From the NCBI GenBank assembly GCA_038078215.1, contig JBBUED010000009.1:1-21543 (forward strand): a DNA stretch of 21,543 bases, in the 5' to 3' direction. The stretch comes from GWA1-40-21 sp038078215. Its GTDB lineage: Bacteria > Patescibacteriota > Minisyncoccia > Phycocordibacterales > GWA1-40-21. This document shows, in pieces, positions 1 to 5,936 of this stretch. The notes below the pieces were generated by a model. That model had not been told where the DNA came from. It saw nothing but the letters and a program-made list of their open reading frames with translations, and did not search any database. Position 1 is the stretch's first letter; every line of letters starts with the position of its first letter. Made by a program: the position numbers and the translations under genes.

Positions 1-70
1 AAATTTACCTAAGTTTGAAGAGAAAGGCGCGGTTGTGTGGGGTGAAGAGATGAGCATGTCGCCTTTTTAA
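1..70 (+). CDS. 3' end of an unidentified protein gene (partial)
   Basis: From base 2 there is an open frame of 22 codons ending in TAA at 68-70. It reads N-L-P-K-F-E-E-K-G-A-V-V-W-G-E-E-M-S-M-S-P-F. Codon choice resembles the neighbouring genes, so this is probably the C-terminus of a gene that begins before the window. The fragment is too short to assign a family. A copy of a dispersed palindromic repeat begins 4 nt after the stop. Confidence 0.5.
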   Translation, partial: NLPKFEEKGAVVWGEEMSMSPF

Positions 71-73
71 CAT

Positions 74-102
74 ATCTCTAATTCGCGCGAATAGGCGAAT
101 AG
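74..102. repeat. Dispersed palindromic repeat, copy 1
   Basis: The core is the perfect 12-nt palindrome ATTCGCGCGAAT, preceded by ATCTCTA and followed by one AGGCGAAT unit and AG. The same element recurs at 20381-20411 and 20703-20739. Here it follows directly on the stop codon of the upstream gene. It may act as a weak transcript end or be a REP-like genomic repeat. Confidence 0.75.
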
Positions 103-170
103 TAATAATGCGTCATGACGATCGTCTTGAAATGAAAAATTTAATATGACAAAAATTTAATATTGTATTT

Positions 171-197
171 TTGACAAGGGTAATAATGTGATAAATT
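171..197 (+). promoter_or_regulatory. Probable promoter of the DUF167 gene
   Basis: A perfect TTGACA at 171-176 is followed 15 nt later by TAAATT (192-197), only 6 nt before the ATG at 204. The -35 box is convincing. The -10 box is less certain because the spacer is short. If correct, the mRNA is leaderless or nearly so. Confidence 0.5.
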
Positions 198-203
198 TAT
201 GGT

Positions 204-437
204 ATGTACATAAAAGTCAGAGTGTTCGCCGGTTCAAAAAAAGAAGAATTTAAAAAAATTTCCAAGACTCATTTCGAGGCGAGAGTGAGAGAAAAGGCAG
301 AAAGAAATATGGCGAATCGCAAAATCATCGATCTTGTGAGACGACATTTTGGCGCGGTTGGAGATGTCCGGATAATAAACGGGCATCATTCGCCTAGTAA
401 AATTTTGAGCGTGGACGGAATTGATAAAAAAAAGTAA
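204..437 (+). CDS. DUF167 / YggU family protein
   Basis: A 77-residue protein of the UPF0235/DUF167 (YggU) family, small alpha/beta proteins of unknown function found across bacteria and archaea. The hallmarks are the N-terminal strand V-R-V-F-A-G-S-K-K, then F-E-A-R-V-R-E-K-A near residues 24-32, N-M-A-N-R-K-I-I-D-L around 35-44, and the glycine-rich end I-I-N-G-H-H-S-P-S-K. The length is at the short end of normal (70-100). There is no Shine-Dalgarno sequence; the ATG lies just behind a TTGACA promoter. It is followed by 58 nt containing the HPF promoter, so it is probably transcribed alone. The family is confident; the function is unknown. Confidence 0.88.
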   Translation: MYIKVRVFAGSKKEEFKKISKTHFEARVREKAERNMANRKIIDLVRRHFGAVGDVRIINGHHSPSKILSVDGIDKKK

Positions 438-461
438 TCCACATTTTTCAAATTTATTCTA

Positions 462-489
462 TTGCGACTTGCGTAAATTTTGCTAAAAT
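462..489 (+). promoter_or_regulatory. Promoter of the HPF gene
   Basis: TTGCGA (462-467), a 16-nt spacer and TAAAAT (484-489). The ATG at 496 lies 6 nt after the -10 box, which predicts a transcript that starts on or next to the start codon (leaderless). Confidence 0.6.
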
Positions 490-495
490 AACTTT

Positions 496-867
496 ATGAA
501 TATAAATACAAAAGCAACCAATGTAGAGCTTACGCCGGCAATCCATGATTATTTAAAGAAAAAGATTGCCGCTTTTGATAAGCTGATTAATAAAAATGAC
601 GAAAGCGCCGCGCTTAATGTAGTCTTGGCGAAGATTACAAGACATCATCAGAAAGGGGACATATTTAAAGCTGAAATGAATCTGCACATAAGCGGAAAAG
701 TTCTTCAGGCGTCATCGGAAGAGCAGGATATATTTGCGGCGATTGATCTTGCCAAAGATGAAATGATGAGAGAACTAAAATCGCATAAAGACAAGAGAAT
801 AGGTATCCTAAAAAGAGGAGGCGCTAAAGTTAAACAAATCATAAAGGGTATTTATAAAAGAGATTAA
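496..867 (+). CDS. hpf: Ribosome hibernation-promoting factor, short HPF/YfiA (RaiA) type
   Basis: A 123-residue protein with the sigma-54 modulation/S30AE fold. It starts M-N-I-N-T-K-A-T-N-V-E-L-T-P-A-I, the typical first strand and helix, and continues through Y-L-K-K-K-I-A-A-F-D-K-L and the acidic-to-basic helix D-L-A-K-D-E-M-M-R-E-L-K. Members bind the 30S decoding region and idle ribosomes in stationary phase or starvation. It has only the N-terminal domain; the long-HPF C-terminal dimerisation domain is absent. The basic tail (K-R-G-G-A-K-V-K-Q-I-I-K-G-I-Y-K-R-D) is longer than in E. coli HPF. It is expressed from a leaderless-type promoter and is probably cotranscribed with the cyclophilin gene 6 nt downstream. 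Confidence 0.9.
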   Translation: MNINTKATNVELTPAIHDYLKKKIAAFDKLINKNDESAALNVVLAKITRHHQKGDIFKAEMNLHISGKVLQASSEEQDIFAAIDLAKDEMMRELKSHKDKRIGILKRGGAKVKQIIKGIYKRD

Positions 868-873
868 ACTTTT

Positions 874-1479
874 ATGAGCAGTCAAAAAACGAAACTGATT
901 TTTACCATAATCGCCCTTTTAATACTTGCCGGATTATTTGTTTTCTCCGGATTAGGAAAGTCAAAGGGTTCTGACAGCAATACCGCGCGGAAAGCCGAGA
1001 CTTTTTCCGGAACCGTACTTATGACTAATTTTGGCGAGATTGAAGTGCAATTCGCCACGGGAACGGCGCCGCTTGCCGTAAGCAATTTCGCAAAGCTGGC
1101 GGAAAAATCTTTTTATGACGGAACTCTTTTTCACAGAGTGACAAAGGATTTTATCCAAGGGGGAGATCCTCTGACGAAAGGAAGCGACCAATCCGTATAT
1201 GGCACAGGCGGGCCGGGCTACAAATTCAAGGACGAAGTTTCCGCCGAAGATAAAATCGCGAGAGGTATTGTCGCTATGGCCAATTCAGGACCGGACACAA
1301 ACGGCAGTCAATTTTTCATAGTCACCGTGAAAGAAGCGCCGTGGCTTAACGGCAAGCACACAATTTTCGGCAAGGTTATTCGCGGAATGGATGTCGTTGA
1401 TAAAATCAGCCAGCTTCAAACTTCAAAAAATAATCTTCCAATAAAGCCGGTTCTCTTGGAAAAAATTATCCTCAAGTAG
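874..1479 (+). CDS. Membrane-anchored cyclophilin-type peptidyl-prolyl isomerase
   Basis: A 201-residue protein that catalyses cis/trans isomerisation of X-Pro bonds, probably at the outer face of the membrane. Residues 8-27 form one hydrophobic segment after a short basic start, so it is a signal anchor or uncleaved signal peptide. The cyclophilin domain covers roughly residues 45-201. It has F-H-R (86-88) with the catalytic Arg, F-I-Q-G-G-D (93-98), M-A-N-S-G-P-D-T-N-G-S-Q-F-F-I (Gln146) and W-L-N-G-K-H (Trp157, His162). There is no lipobox cysteine. The gene starts 6 nt after HPF without a clear Shine-Dalgarno, so it is probably the second gene of that operon. Its stop is 2 nt from the stop of the convergent fmt gene, with no terminator between them. 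Confidence 0.92.
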   Translation: MSSQKTKLIFTIIALLILAGLFVFSGLGKSKGSDSNTARKAETFSGTVLMTNFGEIEVQFATGTAPLAVSNFAKLAEKSFYDGTLFHRVTKDFIQGGDPLTKGSDQSVYGTGGPGYKFKDEVSAEDKIARGIVAMANSGPDTNGSQFFIVTVKEAPWLNGKHTIFGKVIRGMDVVDKISQLQTSKNNLPIKPVLLEKIILK

Positions 1480-1481
1480 GA

Positions 1482-2330
1482 TTATAATCCTTTTAAAAAA
1501 TCTTTGTAATCCATTTCTCTTTTTCCTTCCGGCTTTATTTTTTTTATTTTTAGTTCGCCACTTTCAGATAATTCCATATCCGTTATTATGACGCGGACTT
1601 TTTTGTCATTTTTTTCGGTAAAATAATAAATTCCGGGCCAGGGTTGGAAGGCCAGGAATTTTCTGTAAATATTTTCTGGAGAGTCTTTTTGTAAATCCAC
1701 CAGCCCGTCTTCTTTGGTGATTTTTTGGGTAAAAGTGGCTTGACTGTGGTCTTGTTCTCTTGGCTTGATTTCTCCCTTTACCCATTTGGGAATTACATCA
1801 ACCAGCATTTGCCCGCCCAATTCCGCCAATTTTCCCTCCAGTTGTTTTGCGTTTAACTTTTGACTTTCGACTTGCAACTTTTGACTAGACAAAATTGATC
1901 CATGGTCAATTTTGTCATCCATCAGCATTATTGTCACTCCCGTTTTTTCTTCTCCGCTTAATATGAATGACTGGATAGGCGACGGGCCTCTAAATTTCGG
2001 CAAAAGAGAAGGGTGGACGTTTAGCGTTCCAAACTTGGGAATTTCTAAAATGGATTTCGGAATAATTTTGCCGTAAGAAGCGACGATGAAAAGCTGATAG
2101 CTGTCAGCTGATAGCTTATAGCTAGAAAGAGAAGAAGGTTGGTCGACTTTGAGATTATGCTCCAGCGCGAAGACTTTTACCGGCGAGGGAGTCATAATCA
2201 TTTTTCGGCCTTGCGGTTTGTCGGGGACAGTAATGACTAAATCCGGTATGTAACCGTTTTTGATGAGAATATCTAGCACTTTTACCGACAACTCCGATGT
2301 GCCGAAAAATACGAAATTTATATTTGACAT
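1482..2330 (-). CDS. fmt: Methionyl-tRNA formyltransferase
   Basis: A 282-residue enzyme that transfers a formyl group from 10-formyl-tetrahydrofolate to Met-tRNA(fMet). The N-terminal Rossmann-like domain shows F-F-G-T-S-E-L at 8-14 and the catalytic core N-V-H-P-S-L-L-P-K-F-R-G-P-S-P-I-Q (Asn104, His106). M-D-D-K-I-D-H-G follows, with Asp142 aligning to the catalytic Asp. The C-terminal tRNA-binding domain (about 200-282) is shorter than in E. coli (315 residues total). Two stretches, residues 66-80 and 148-160, are encoded by low-complexity DNA words that also occur in intergenic DNA. The gene starts 2 nt after the toxin stop and has no promoter box of its own, so it is probably expressed from the toxin-antitoxin promoter. 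Deformylase, its functional partner, lies just upstream of the toxin-antitoxin pair. Confidence 0.95.
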   Translation of the reverse strand: MSNINFVFFGTSELSVKVLDILIKNGYIPDLVITVPDKPQGRKMIMTPSPVKVFALEHNLKVDQPSSLSSYKLSADSYQLFIVASYGKIIPKSILEIPKFGTLNVHPSLLPKFRGPSPIQSFILSGEEKTGVTIMLMDDKIDHGSILSSQKLQVESQKLNAKQLEGKLAELGGQMLVDVIPKWVKGEIKPREQDHSQATFTQKITKEDGLVDLQKDSPENIYRKFLAFQPWPGIYYFTEKNDKKVRVIITDMELSESGELKIKKIKPEGKREMDYKDFLKGL

Positions 2331-2332
2331 TT

Positions 2333-2587
2333 TTATTTATAAACATCATGAGTGCCAACATCCATATAATATGTCGCGCCTTTTTCTATTTTAATTATAA
2401 TTCTATATGAAAAGTTGGCAGAAAACGCATGCCACGATTTAAACTTCCCGTGCAATTTATGAAGTTTAAGAGCTTCAATATTTTCTCTTTTCTCAAATAA
2501 TTTAATAGCCTGAATTATATCATCTTGCACGGCTTCCTCGAATTTTTTAAATGACCGCAAAAAACGCGCCGTGTATAAATAGCGCAT
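2333..2587 (-). CDS. RelE/ParE-superfamily toxin of a type II toxin-antitoxin pair
   Basis: An 84-residue basic protein of the RelE/YafQ-like mRNA interferase fold. It has an N-terminal strand Y-L-Y-T-A-R-F-L-R-S-F-K-K, then a long helix, then L-H-K-L-H-G-K-F-K-S-W-H-A-F and the strand pair F-S-Y-R-I-I-I-K-I-E-K. It ends Y-M-D-V-G-T-H-D-V-Y-K, the usual R-I-I...V-G-T-H-D-x-Y pattern of the family. The length is normal and the frame is intact. It starts 1 nt after the antitoxin stop, so translation is coupled, and it ends 2 nt before fmt. RelE-like members cut mRNA on the ribosome and ParE-like ones poison gyrase; the motif pattern favours the RelE/YafQ side, which is inference. Confidence 0.85.
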   Translation of the reverse strand: MRYLYTARFLRSFKKFEEAVQDDIIQAIKLFEKRENIEALKLHKLHGKFKSWHAFSANFSYRIIIKIEKGATYYMDVGTHDVYK

Positions 2588-2588
2588 A

Positions 2589-2807
2589 TTAAAACCGTTT
2601 AACGAGCTTTTTTAAATCCCCCTTATATACGCGGCCGACTTTAATATCCGCCTCCGCTTCTTCTAGACGAGCAAGCGCCCGCTCTTCTCTAAGCCGCCTA
2701 AGAGCAAAACGAATGAGGTGCGCCTTTGATTCGCTTGCGCCCGAAGCAAGCTCTTCGTCAATAAAAGATTCAAGCTCTTTTGTAATTGGTACGGTAATAG
2801 TTGTCAT
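2589..2807 (-). CDS. Ribbon-helix-helix antitoxin of a type II toxin-antitoxin pair
   Basis: A 72-residue protein. The N-terminal strand M-T-T-I-T-V-P-I-T-K-E-L and the following helices (about 12-50) fit a ribbon-helix-helix DNA-binding and dimerisation domain of the ParD/RelB kind. The acidic, then basic C-terminal tail (E-E-A-E-A-D... to L-K-K-L-V-K-R-F) would wrap the toxin. Antitoxins of this kind neutralise the toxin and repress their own promoter. Two copies of TTGTAGTAC overlap its -10 box. The ATG is 7 nt from the -10 hexamer, so the message is predicted to be leaderless. Confidence 0.85.
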   Translation of the reverse strand: MTTITVPITKELESFIDEELASGASESKAHLIRFALRRLREERALARLEEAEADIKVGRVYKGDLKKLVKRF

Positions 2808-2843
2808 GTACTACAATATAGTACTACAAAATATTATTGTCAA
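2808..2843 (-). promoter_or_regulatory. Toxin-antitoxin-fmt promoter with a direct-repeat operator
   Basis: On the minus strand there is a perfect TTGACA (2843-2838), a 17-nt spacer and TATATT (2820-2815), with the antitoxin ATG 7 nt further on. The 9-mer TTGTAGTAC occurs twice (2829-2821 and 2816-2808, period 13), flanking and overlapping the -10 box. This is the likely binding site for the ribbon-helix-helix antitoxin. Confidence 0.75.
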
Positions 2844-2910
2844 TGACAAAATTATTTTTTTAGTCGTTCAGGGTTTTATTTTTTAATTCAAATTTAAATG
2901 ATGCCTAAAA

Positions 2911-2960
2911 AATGCTACCCGCCCGCCACGCCAGCCAGATTGCTGGCGTGGCGGGCGGGT
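2911..2960 (-). terminator. GC-rich hairpin terminator after def
   Basis: A perfect 19-bp stem (2917-2935 with 942-960 of the 2900 block) closes a 6-nt loop. On the minus strand it is followed by AGCATTTTTT, as expected for an intrinsic terminator of def. The arms are almost pure G/C in an AT-rich context, so it may be a dispersed hairpin element recruited as a terminator. It separates def from the toxin-antitoxin-fmt unit. Confidence 0.8.
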
Positions 2961-2980
2961 CGCTTAAAACAGGAAGGATT

Positions 2981-3529
2981 TTATTTTTCTATTTTTTTAT
3001 CTTTTGTTATTTTCTGAACATCTTTGGCGGAGTCGGTGAAGAGGGTGCCGTTTAGGTGGTCTATTTCGTGCTGGAAGATTTGAGCCAAGAGGCGGCTACC
3101 GCCTCGCTCAAACGGATTGCCGTTCTCATCATAGGCTCTCACTGTCGCCTTGGTTGATCTTTTTATTTTACCGTAATAATCCCTGACGCTGAGACATCCT
3201 TCTTCCATTACTTCTTTTTCTTTGGACAATTTTGTTATTTCCGGGTTTATAAACACAAGGTCTTTAAACTCGTCTTTGTCGCTTTTCGCCGCATCAAGCA
3301 ATTGAAATATTTTTTTTGAAACAACGAAAATTCTTAAAGGCGCGCCAATTTGAGGCGCGGCTATGGCCACGCCTTCCTCTTCTCTCGCGAGCGAGTTTTT
3401 CATATCTTCTATTATTTTTTGGATTTTCTCGCTTTTTATTTCTTCAAGCGGAACCGGTTCCGCGAAATCGCGGAGCACCGGATCGCCACTTTTCGCTTGA
3501 ACGATTTTTGCAATTTTTTTCTGCATCAT
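2981..3529 (-). CDS. def: Peptide deformylase
   Basis: A 182-residue metalloenzyme that removes the N-formyl group from nascent proteins. All three motifs are present: G-V-A-I-A-A-P-Q-I-G (53-62, motif 1), E-G-C-L-S (110-114, metal ligand Cys112) and Q-H-E-I-D-H-L (153-159, ligands His154 and His158, catalytic Glu155). The length is typical. The protein begins Met-Met, and either codon could be used. The start lies 8 nt behind a -10 box. It sits directly after the terminator of a structured RNA gene on the same strand and ends at the GC hairpin terminator. The nearby fmt gene makes the substrate modification that this enzyme reverses. Confidence 0.96.
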   Translation of the reverse strand: MMQKKIAKIVQAKSGDPVLRDFAEPVPLEEIKSEKIQKIIEDMKNSLAREEEGVAIAAPQIGAPLRIFVVSKKIFQLLDAAKSDKDEFKDLVFINPEITKLSKEKEVMEEGCLSVRDYYGKIKRSTKATVRAYDENGNPFERGGSRLLAQIFQHEIDHLNGTLFTDSAKDVQKITKDKKIEK

Positions 3530-3537
3530 AGAAATTT

Positions 3538-3566
3538 ATGTTAATACATTTTGACCTTTTTTACAA
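3538..3566 (-). promoter_or_regulatory. Promoter of def
   Basis: On the minus strand there is TTGTAA (3566-3561), a 17-nt spacer and TAACAT (3543-3538). The -35 box lies at the end of the T-run of the preceding RNA gene's terminator. The start codon is 8 nt beyond the -10 box, so a near-leaderless mRNA is predicted. Confidence 0.5.
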
Positions 3567-3606
3567 AAAAATGTCCCACCTTCTTTAAAAAAGTAAAGGT
3601 GGGACA
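3565..3606 (-). terminator. Intrinsic terminator of the minus-strand structured RNA
   Basis: An 11-bp perfect stem (596-606 with 572-582 of the 3500-3600 block) is followed on the minus strand by seven T (3571-3565). On the plus strand no T-run follows, so it works for minus-strand transcription. The upstream arm can pair instead with the 5' end of the same RNA. Confidence 0.85.
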
Positions 3607-3925
3607 GCGGAATTTCGCACTCTTCGGGGCGTCACATAGATGCAAATAATGATTTTGAAAGGCCCAAACCATTAACCATTATAGTGGGAGCGCCTGCGTT
3701 TTAAAGTACTAAAAACGCGTAAGAGATATGCGGGGGACGGTATTTTAGAACGGCAATTTTTTTATATATATAAAAAATACAGTCTCGCATGTTGCGTATT
3801 TAATTTCTGCTAGGTTACCCTACTTAAACGACTGGATATGAATCAGCCGATTAATGACAGAGGACTGACCTTATGGGTTTCATCCATAAGTTCCGCACGC
3901 CGGCCCGGAGGTATCCCACTTTTCT
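3565..3925 (-). ncRNA. Unidentified structured non-coding RNA of about 360 nt
   Basis: The 518-nt gap between def and parB has no plausible coding frame, but it has a strong promoter (3961-3932) and a strong terminator (3606-3565) on the minus strand. The predicted RNA folds. Its 5' GTGGGATA (3919-3912) pairs with TGTCCCAC (3606-3599) to close the molecule. GCGGAA (3896-3891) pairs with TTCCGC (3612-3607) immediately inside. Local hairpins lie at 890-870, 869-843, 834-780, 778-756 (A/T only) and 718-696 of the 3000 block. I find no tmRNA features (no T-arm with encoded CCA, no tag frame), no SRP core and no RNase P core. A divergent 6S-like regulator cannot be excluded. RNA status is well supported; identity is unknown. 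Confidence 0.65.
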
Positions 3926-3931
3926 TTTTTT

Positions 3932-3961
3932 AGAATAACACTTTATCGACATATTTGTCAA
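3932..3961 (-). promoter_or_regulatory. Promoter of the minus-strand structured RNA
   Basis: On the minus strand there is a perfect TTGACA (3961-3956), an 18-nt spacer and TATTCT (3937-3932). Transcription should start near 3925, in an A-rich stretch just before GTGGGATA. Confidence 0.7.
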
Positions 3962-4033
3962 TCTTTGCTTTTCGCACGGCCTAAAAATTTTGCGGCTTGC
4001 TTATCATTGTGATAAAATAATTAAAAAATAAGA

Positions 4034-4039
4034 TATAAT
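4034..4039 (+). promoter_or_regulatory. -10 box of parB
   Basis: A perfect TATAAT lies 8 nt before the parB ATG at 4048, with no Shine-Dalgarno sequence. A leaderless mRNA is predicted. No good -35 box is visible at the expected distance. Confidence 0.6.
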
Positions 4040-4047
4040 ACTTTAAC

Positions 4048-5097
4048 ATGAATCAATTTTACAGCAATTCAATTTTTTGGATAGAAACGGATAAAATCAA
4101 GCCGAACCCTTATCAGCCAAGGCATGAGTTTGACGAGGCTAAGCTCAAAGATTTGTCCGAATCAATCCGCCAGTACGGCATACTCCAGCCCCTTGTGGTG
4201 ACGCGCAAAGAGATATACAAAGAAGATGGCGGACTCTCCGTGGAGTACGAGCTTATCTCCGGTGAAAGAAGATTGAGAGCTTCAAAGCTTGCCGGACTCT
4301 CGCAAGTGCCGGTCATAATCAGAAATTCCGAGGAAAACGACCGATTGAAACTGGAGCTGGCGATAATTGAAAATTTGCAGAGGGAAGACTTAAACCCCGT
4401 CGACCGGGCGCGGGCGTTCCAGCGGCTTGTTGACGAATTTAATTTCAAACACATTGAAATCGGACAGAAAGTCGGCAAGAGCAGGGAGTATGTGTCCAAC
4501 ACGTTAAGAATATTGGCTCTACCTGAAGCGATGCTAAACGCTCTTTCTGAAGGAAAAATTTCAGAGGGCCACACTCGGCCGCTCTTGATGCTTATTGATC
4601 GGTCGCAAGAGCAAGAAGTATTATTCAAGGAAATTATTTTCAGAAAGATGACTGTTCGCGAAGCCGAATCAATCGCCAGAAAAATCGCGACAGAAAAAAC
4701 CCGCAAGAAAGAATACGCGCCTGACCCGGAGATTAACGAAATTGAAGAAAAATTGACCCAATCGCTCGGCACGAGAGTGCATATTGAAAGACAGGAGACC
4801 GGCGGGAAAATTCGCATAGACTTCTTTTCAAATGAAGACCTAAGGACAATTCTTGAAATGATTGAATCAAACAAGCATAGAAGTCCAAGCGAAATGCTTG
4901 AGAAGAATTTGGCAAAAACAGTTAAAAACGAGGGAGGGCAGGCGGTGGCAGACACAGCTCCAGCCTCGCCAGTTCAGGAAAACATTCCCGAAGAAATGTT
5001 TGCTTCCGCGACAGCCCCCGTTGACGACCGCCCGAAAGAAGAGAAAGAGTCGCAAGAAAATGAAGACCTCTATTCGGTGAAAAATTTCACTGTTTAG
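4048..5097 (+). CDS. parB: ParB/Spo0J chromosome-partitioning protein
   Basis: A 349-residue ParB-family CTPase and DNA clamp that loads at parS and helps segregate the chromosome. The N-terminal domain shows I-K-P-N-P-Y-Q-P-R (17-25) and L-S-E-S-I-R-Q-Y-G-I-L-Q-P-L-V-V (36-51). The CTP-binding box G-E-R-R-L-R-A is at 72-78. E-N-L-Q-R-E-D-L-N-P (108-117) follows, and a helix-turn-helix lies around 137-160. After residue 295 there is a low-complexity Pro/Glu/Ala-rich tail ahead of the last residues, longer than usual. No parA and no parS-like palindrome is visible in this window. The start is set by the TATAAT box 8 nt upstream. Confidence 0.95.
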   Translation: MNQFYSNSIFWIETDKIKPNPYQPRHEFDEAKLKDLSESIRQYGILQPLVVTRKEIYKEDGGLSVEYELISGERRLRASKLAGLSQVPVIIRNSEENDRLKLELAIIENLQREDLNPVDRARAFQRLVDEFNFKHIEIGQKVGKSREYVSNTLRILALPEAMLNALSEGKISEGHTRPLLMLIDRSQEQEVLFKEIIFRKMTVREAESIARKIATEKTRKKEYAPDPEINEIEEKLTQSLGTRVHIERQETGGKIRIDFFSNEDLRTILEMIESNKHRSPSEMLEKNLAKTVKNEGGQAVADTAPASPVQENIPEEMFASATAPVDDRPKEEKESQENEDLYSVKNFTV

Positions 5098-5106
5098 CTT
5101 ATAATT

Positions 5107-5135
5107 TTGACACTAAACATTGTCTCATCTAGAAT
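5107..5135 (+). promoter_or_regulatory. Promoter of the small membrane protein gene
   Basis: A perfect TTGACA (5107-5112), a 17-nt spacer and TAGAAT (5130-5135) give an excellent sigma-70-type promoter. Unlike most promoters here, it leaves a leader of about 60 nt that carries AAGGAGGAG just before the start codon. Confidence 0.75.
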
Positions 5136-5202
5136 GTTATAAGAAACAGCACATTAGGGAATAAAATTTCTTCAAAAAATATTTTTAAGGAGGAGACGAT
5201 GA

Positions 5203-5454
5203 GTGAAATTAAAATTTAACTTTTTATTTTTTTCGAAAGAAATTTGCATTAATTTGTTGATAGGTGTCGGCGTCTTGCTAGCCTTTTGCGGAAGCGGGGG
5301 GATACTCTTTTCCTATGAACTTAATGGTAAATCCTACAATGCGATAATAGTCGCAGCGATTGGATATATTTTAATATTCTCCGGGTTCTATCTACGCGTT
5401 ATATGTATGAATAGGAAAGAAAAAAATTATTTTAAGCCTATCGAGAAGAGATAG
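5203..5454 (+). CDS. Small two-helix membrane protein
   Basis: An 83-residue protein of unknown family. Residues about 14-37 and 46-68 form two hydrophobic helices joined by a short polar turn (Y-E-L-N-G-K-S-Y). The ends are basic, which suggests both termini on the cytoplasmic side. The start is GTG at 5203, placed 7 nt after AAGGAGGAG. An ATG at 5199 in another frame reads only six codons and overlaps it. The gene has its own promoter and is followed by a perfect 16-bp terminator, so it is a single-gene unit. Confidence 0.7.
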   Translation: MKLKFNFLFFSKEICINLLIGVGVLLAFCGSGGILFSYELNGKSYNAIIVAAIGYILIFSGFYLRVICMNRKEKNYFKPIEKR

Positions 5455-5470
5455 AGATTTTCTTGAAGAG

Positions 5471-5508
5471 AAAATACCAGCGACATTGTTTGATGTCGCT
5501 GGTATTTT
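5471..5508 (+). terminator. Intrinsic terminator after the small membrane protein gene
   Basis: A perfect 16-bp stem (5471-5486 with 5493-5508) closes a 6-nt loop. The outer four pairs are A-T, so both strands present a T-run; it could end transcripts from either side. Confidence 0.85.
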
Positions 5509-5533
5509 AGCAATCAAATATTTTAAACTGCTG

Positions 5534-5562
5534 TTGAAATATGAATCAATCAATGTTATCTT
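5534..5562 (+). promoter_or_regulatory. Promoter of the small zinc-binding protein gene
   Basis: TTGAAA (5534-5539), a 17-nt spacer and TATCTT (5557-5562). The leader is about 45 nt, contains an ATCAATC/GATTGAT pairing and ends in the Shine-Dalgarno AAAGGAG. Confidence 0.5.
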
Positions 5563-5614
5563 AATAAAAGATTGATAGTCATTTAAATTTTTAATTTATT
5601 GAAAGGAGAAAATA

Positions 5615-5893
5615 ATGGTAGCAGTAGACGGACTTAAAACGACGACATTAGAGTTACCGGAAGATGGAATATCTAAAAAGGTTGAAGGACAAAACAGGAT
5701 TGGAGATAACAAAAAACCTCCGGATTTCATTTGCAGAATCTGCGGCTCTAGAGAGTTTAAAGAGAAATCCGAAAATAACGGAATTATCAGTCCGAAAGGA
5801 AGAATCTGGGGAGGAAGAAGCGGGAGAGTTTACTGCATTTGTACCGGATGTTCTGTGATTTTTGAAAACCCTGAAAAATTTTCGAAAAAATAA
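5615..5893 (+). CDS. Small zinc-ribbon-like protein
   Basis: A 92-residue protein of unknown family. The first 38 residues are polar and probably flexible. The C-terminal half has C-R-I-C (40-43) and, about 30 residues later, C-I-C-T-G-C, which together can make a four-cysteine zinc site. A basic Gly-rich loop (S-P-K-G-R-I-W-G-G-R-S-G-R) lies between them. A nucleic-acid-binding or ribosome-associated role is possible but is only inference. The ATG follows AAAGGAG by 6-7 nt. It shares a transcript with the next small gene up to the terminator at 6137-6174. Confidence 0.7.
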   Translation: MVAVDGLKTTTLELPEDGISKKVEGQNRIGDNKKPPDFICRICGSREFKEKSENNGIISPKGRIWGGRSGRVYCICTGCSVIFENPEKFSKK

Positions 5894-5936
5894 TTACGAG
5901 TTATTTTTTTAATTAGTTTTTTAGAAAGGAAAAGGA

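Noticed and set aside
112..121. Palindrome CGTCATGACG upstream of the DUF167 gene
   Set aside because: A single 10-nt palindrome without other copies or a clear link to a promoter; too weak to report as an operator.
3565..3925. tmRNA (ssrA)
   Set aside because: The length fits, but there is no encoded CCA with T-arm, no TTCGAC segment in the 5' part and no tag reading frame.
4113..4955. Long 280-residue open frame on the minus strand
   Set aside because: It lies wholly inside parB, is Ser-rich with no recognisable motif, and parB is unmistakable on the other strand.
4048..5097. Replication origin near parB
   Set aside because: No dnaA, DnaA-box cluster or parS palindrome (TGTTTCACGTGAAACA-like) is visible in the window.
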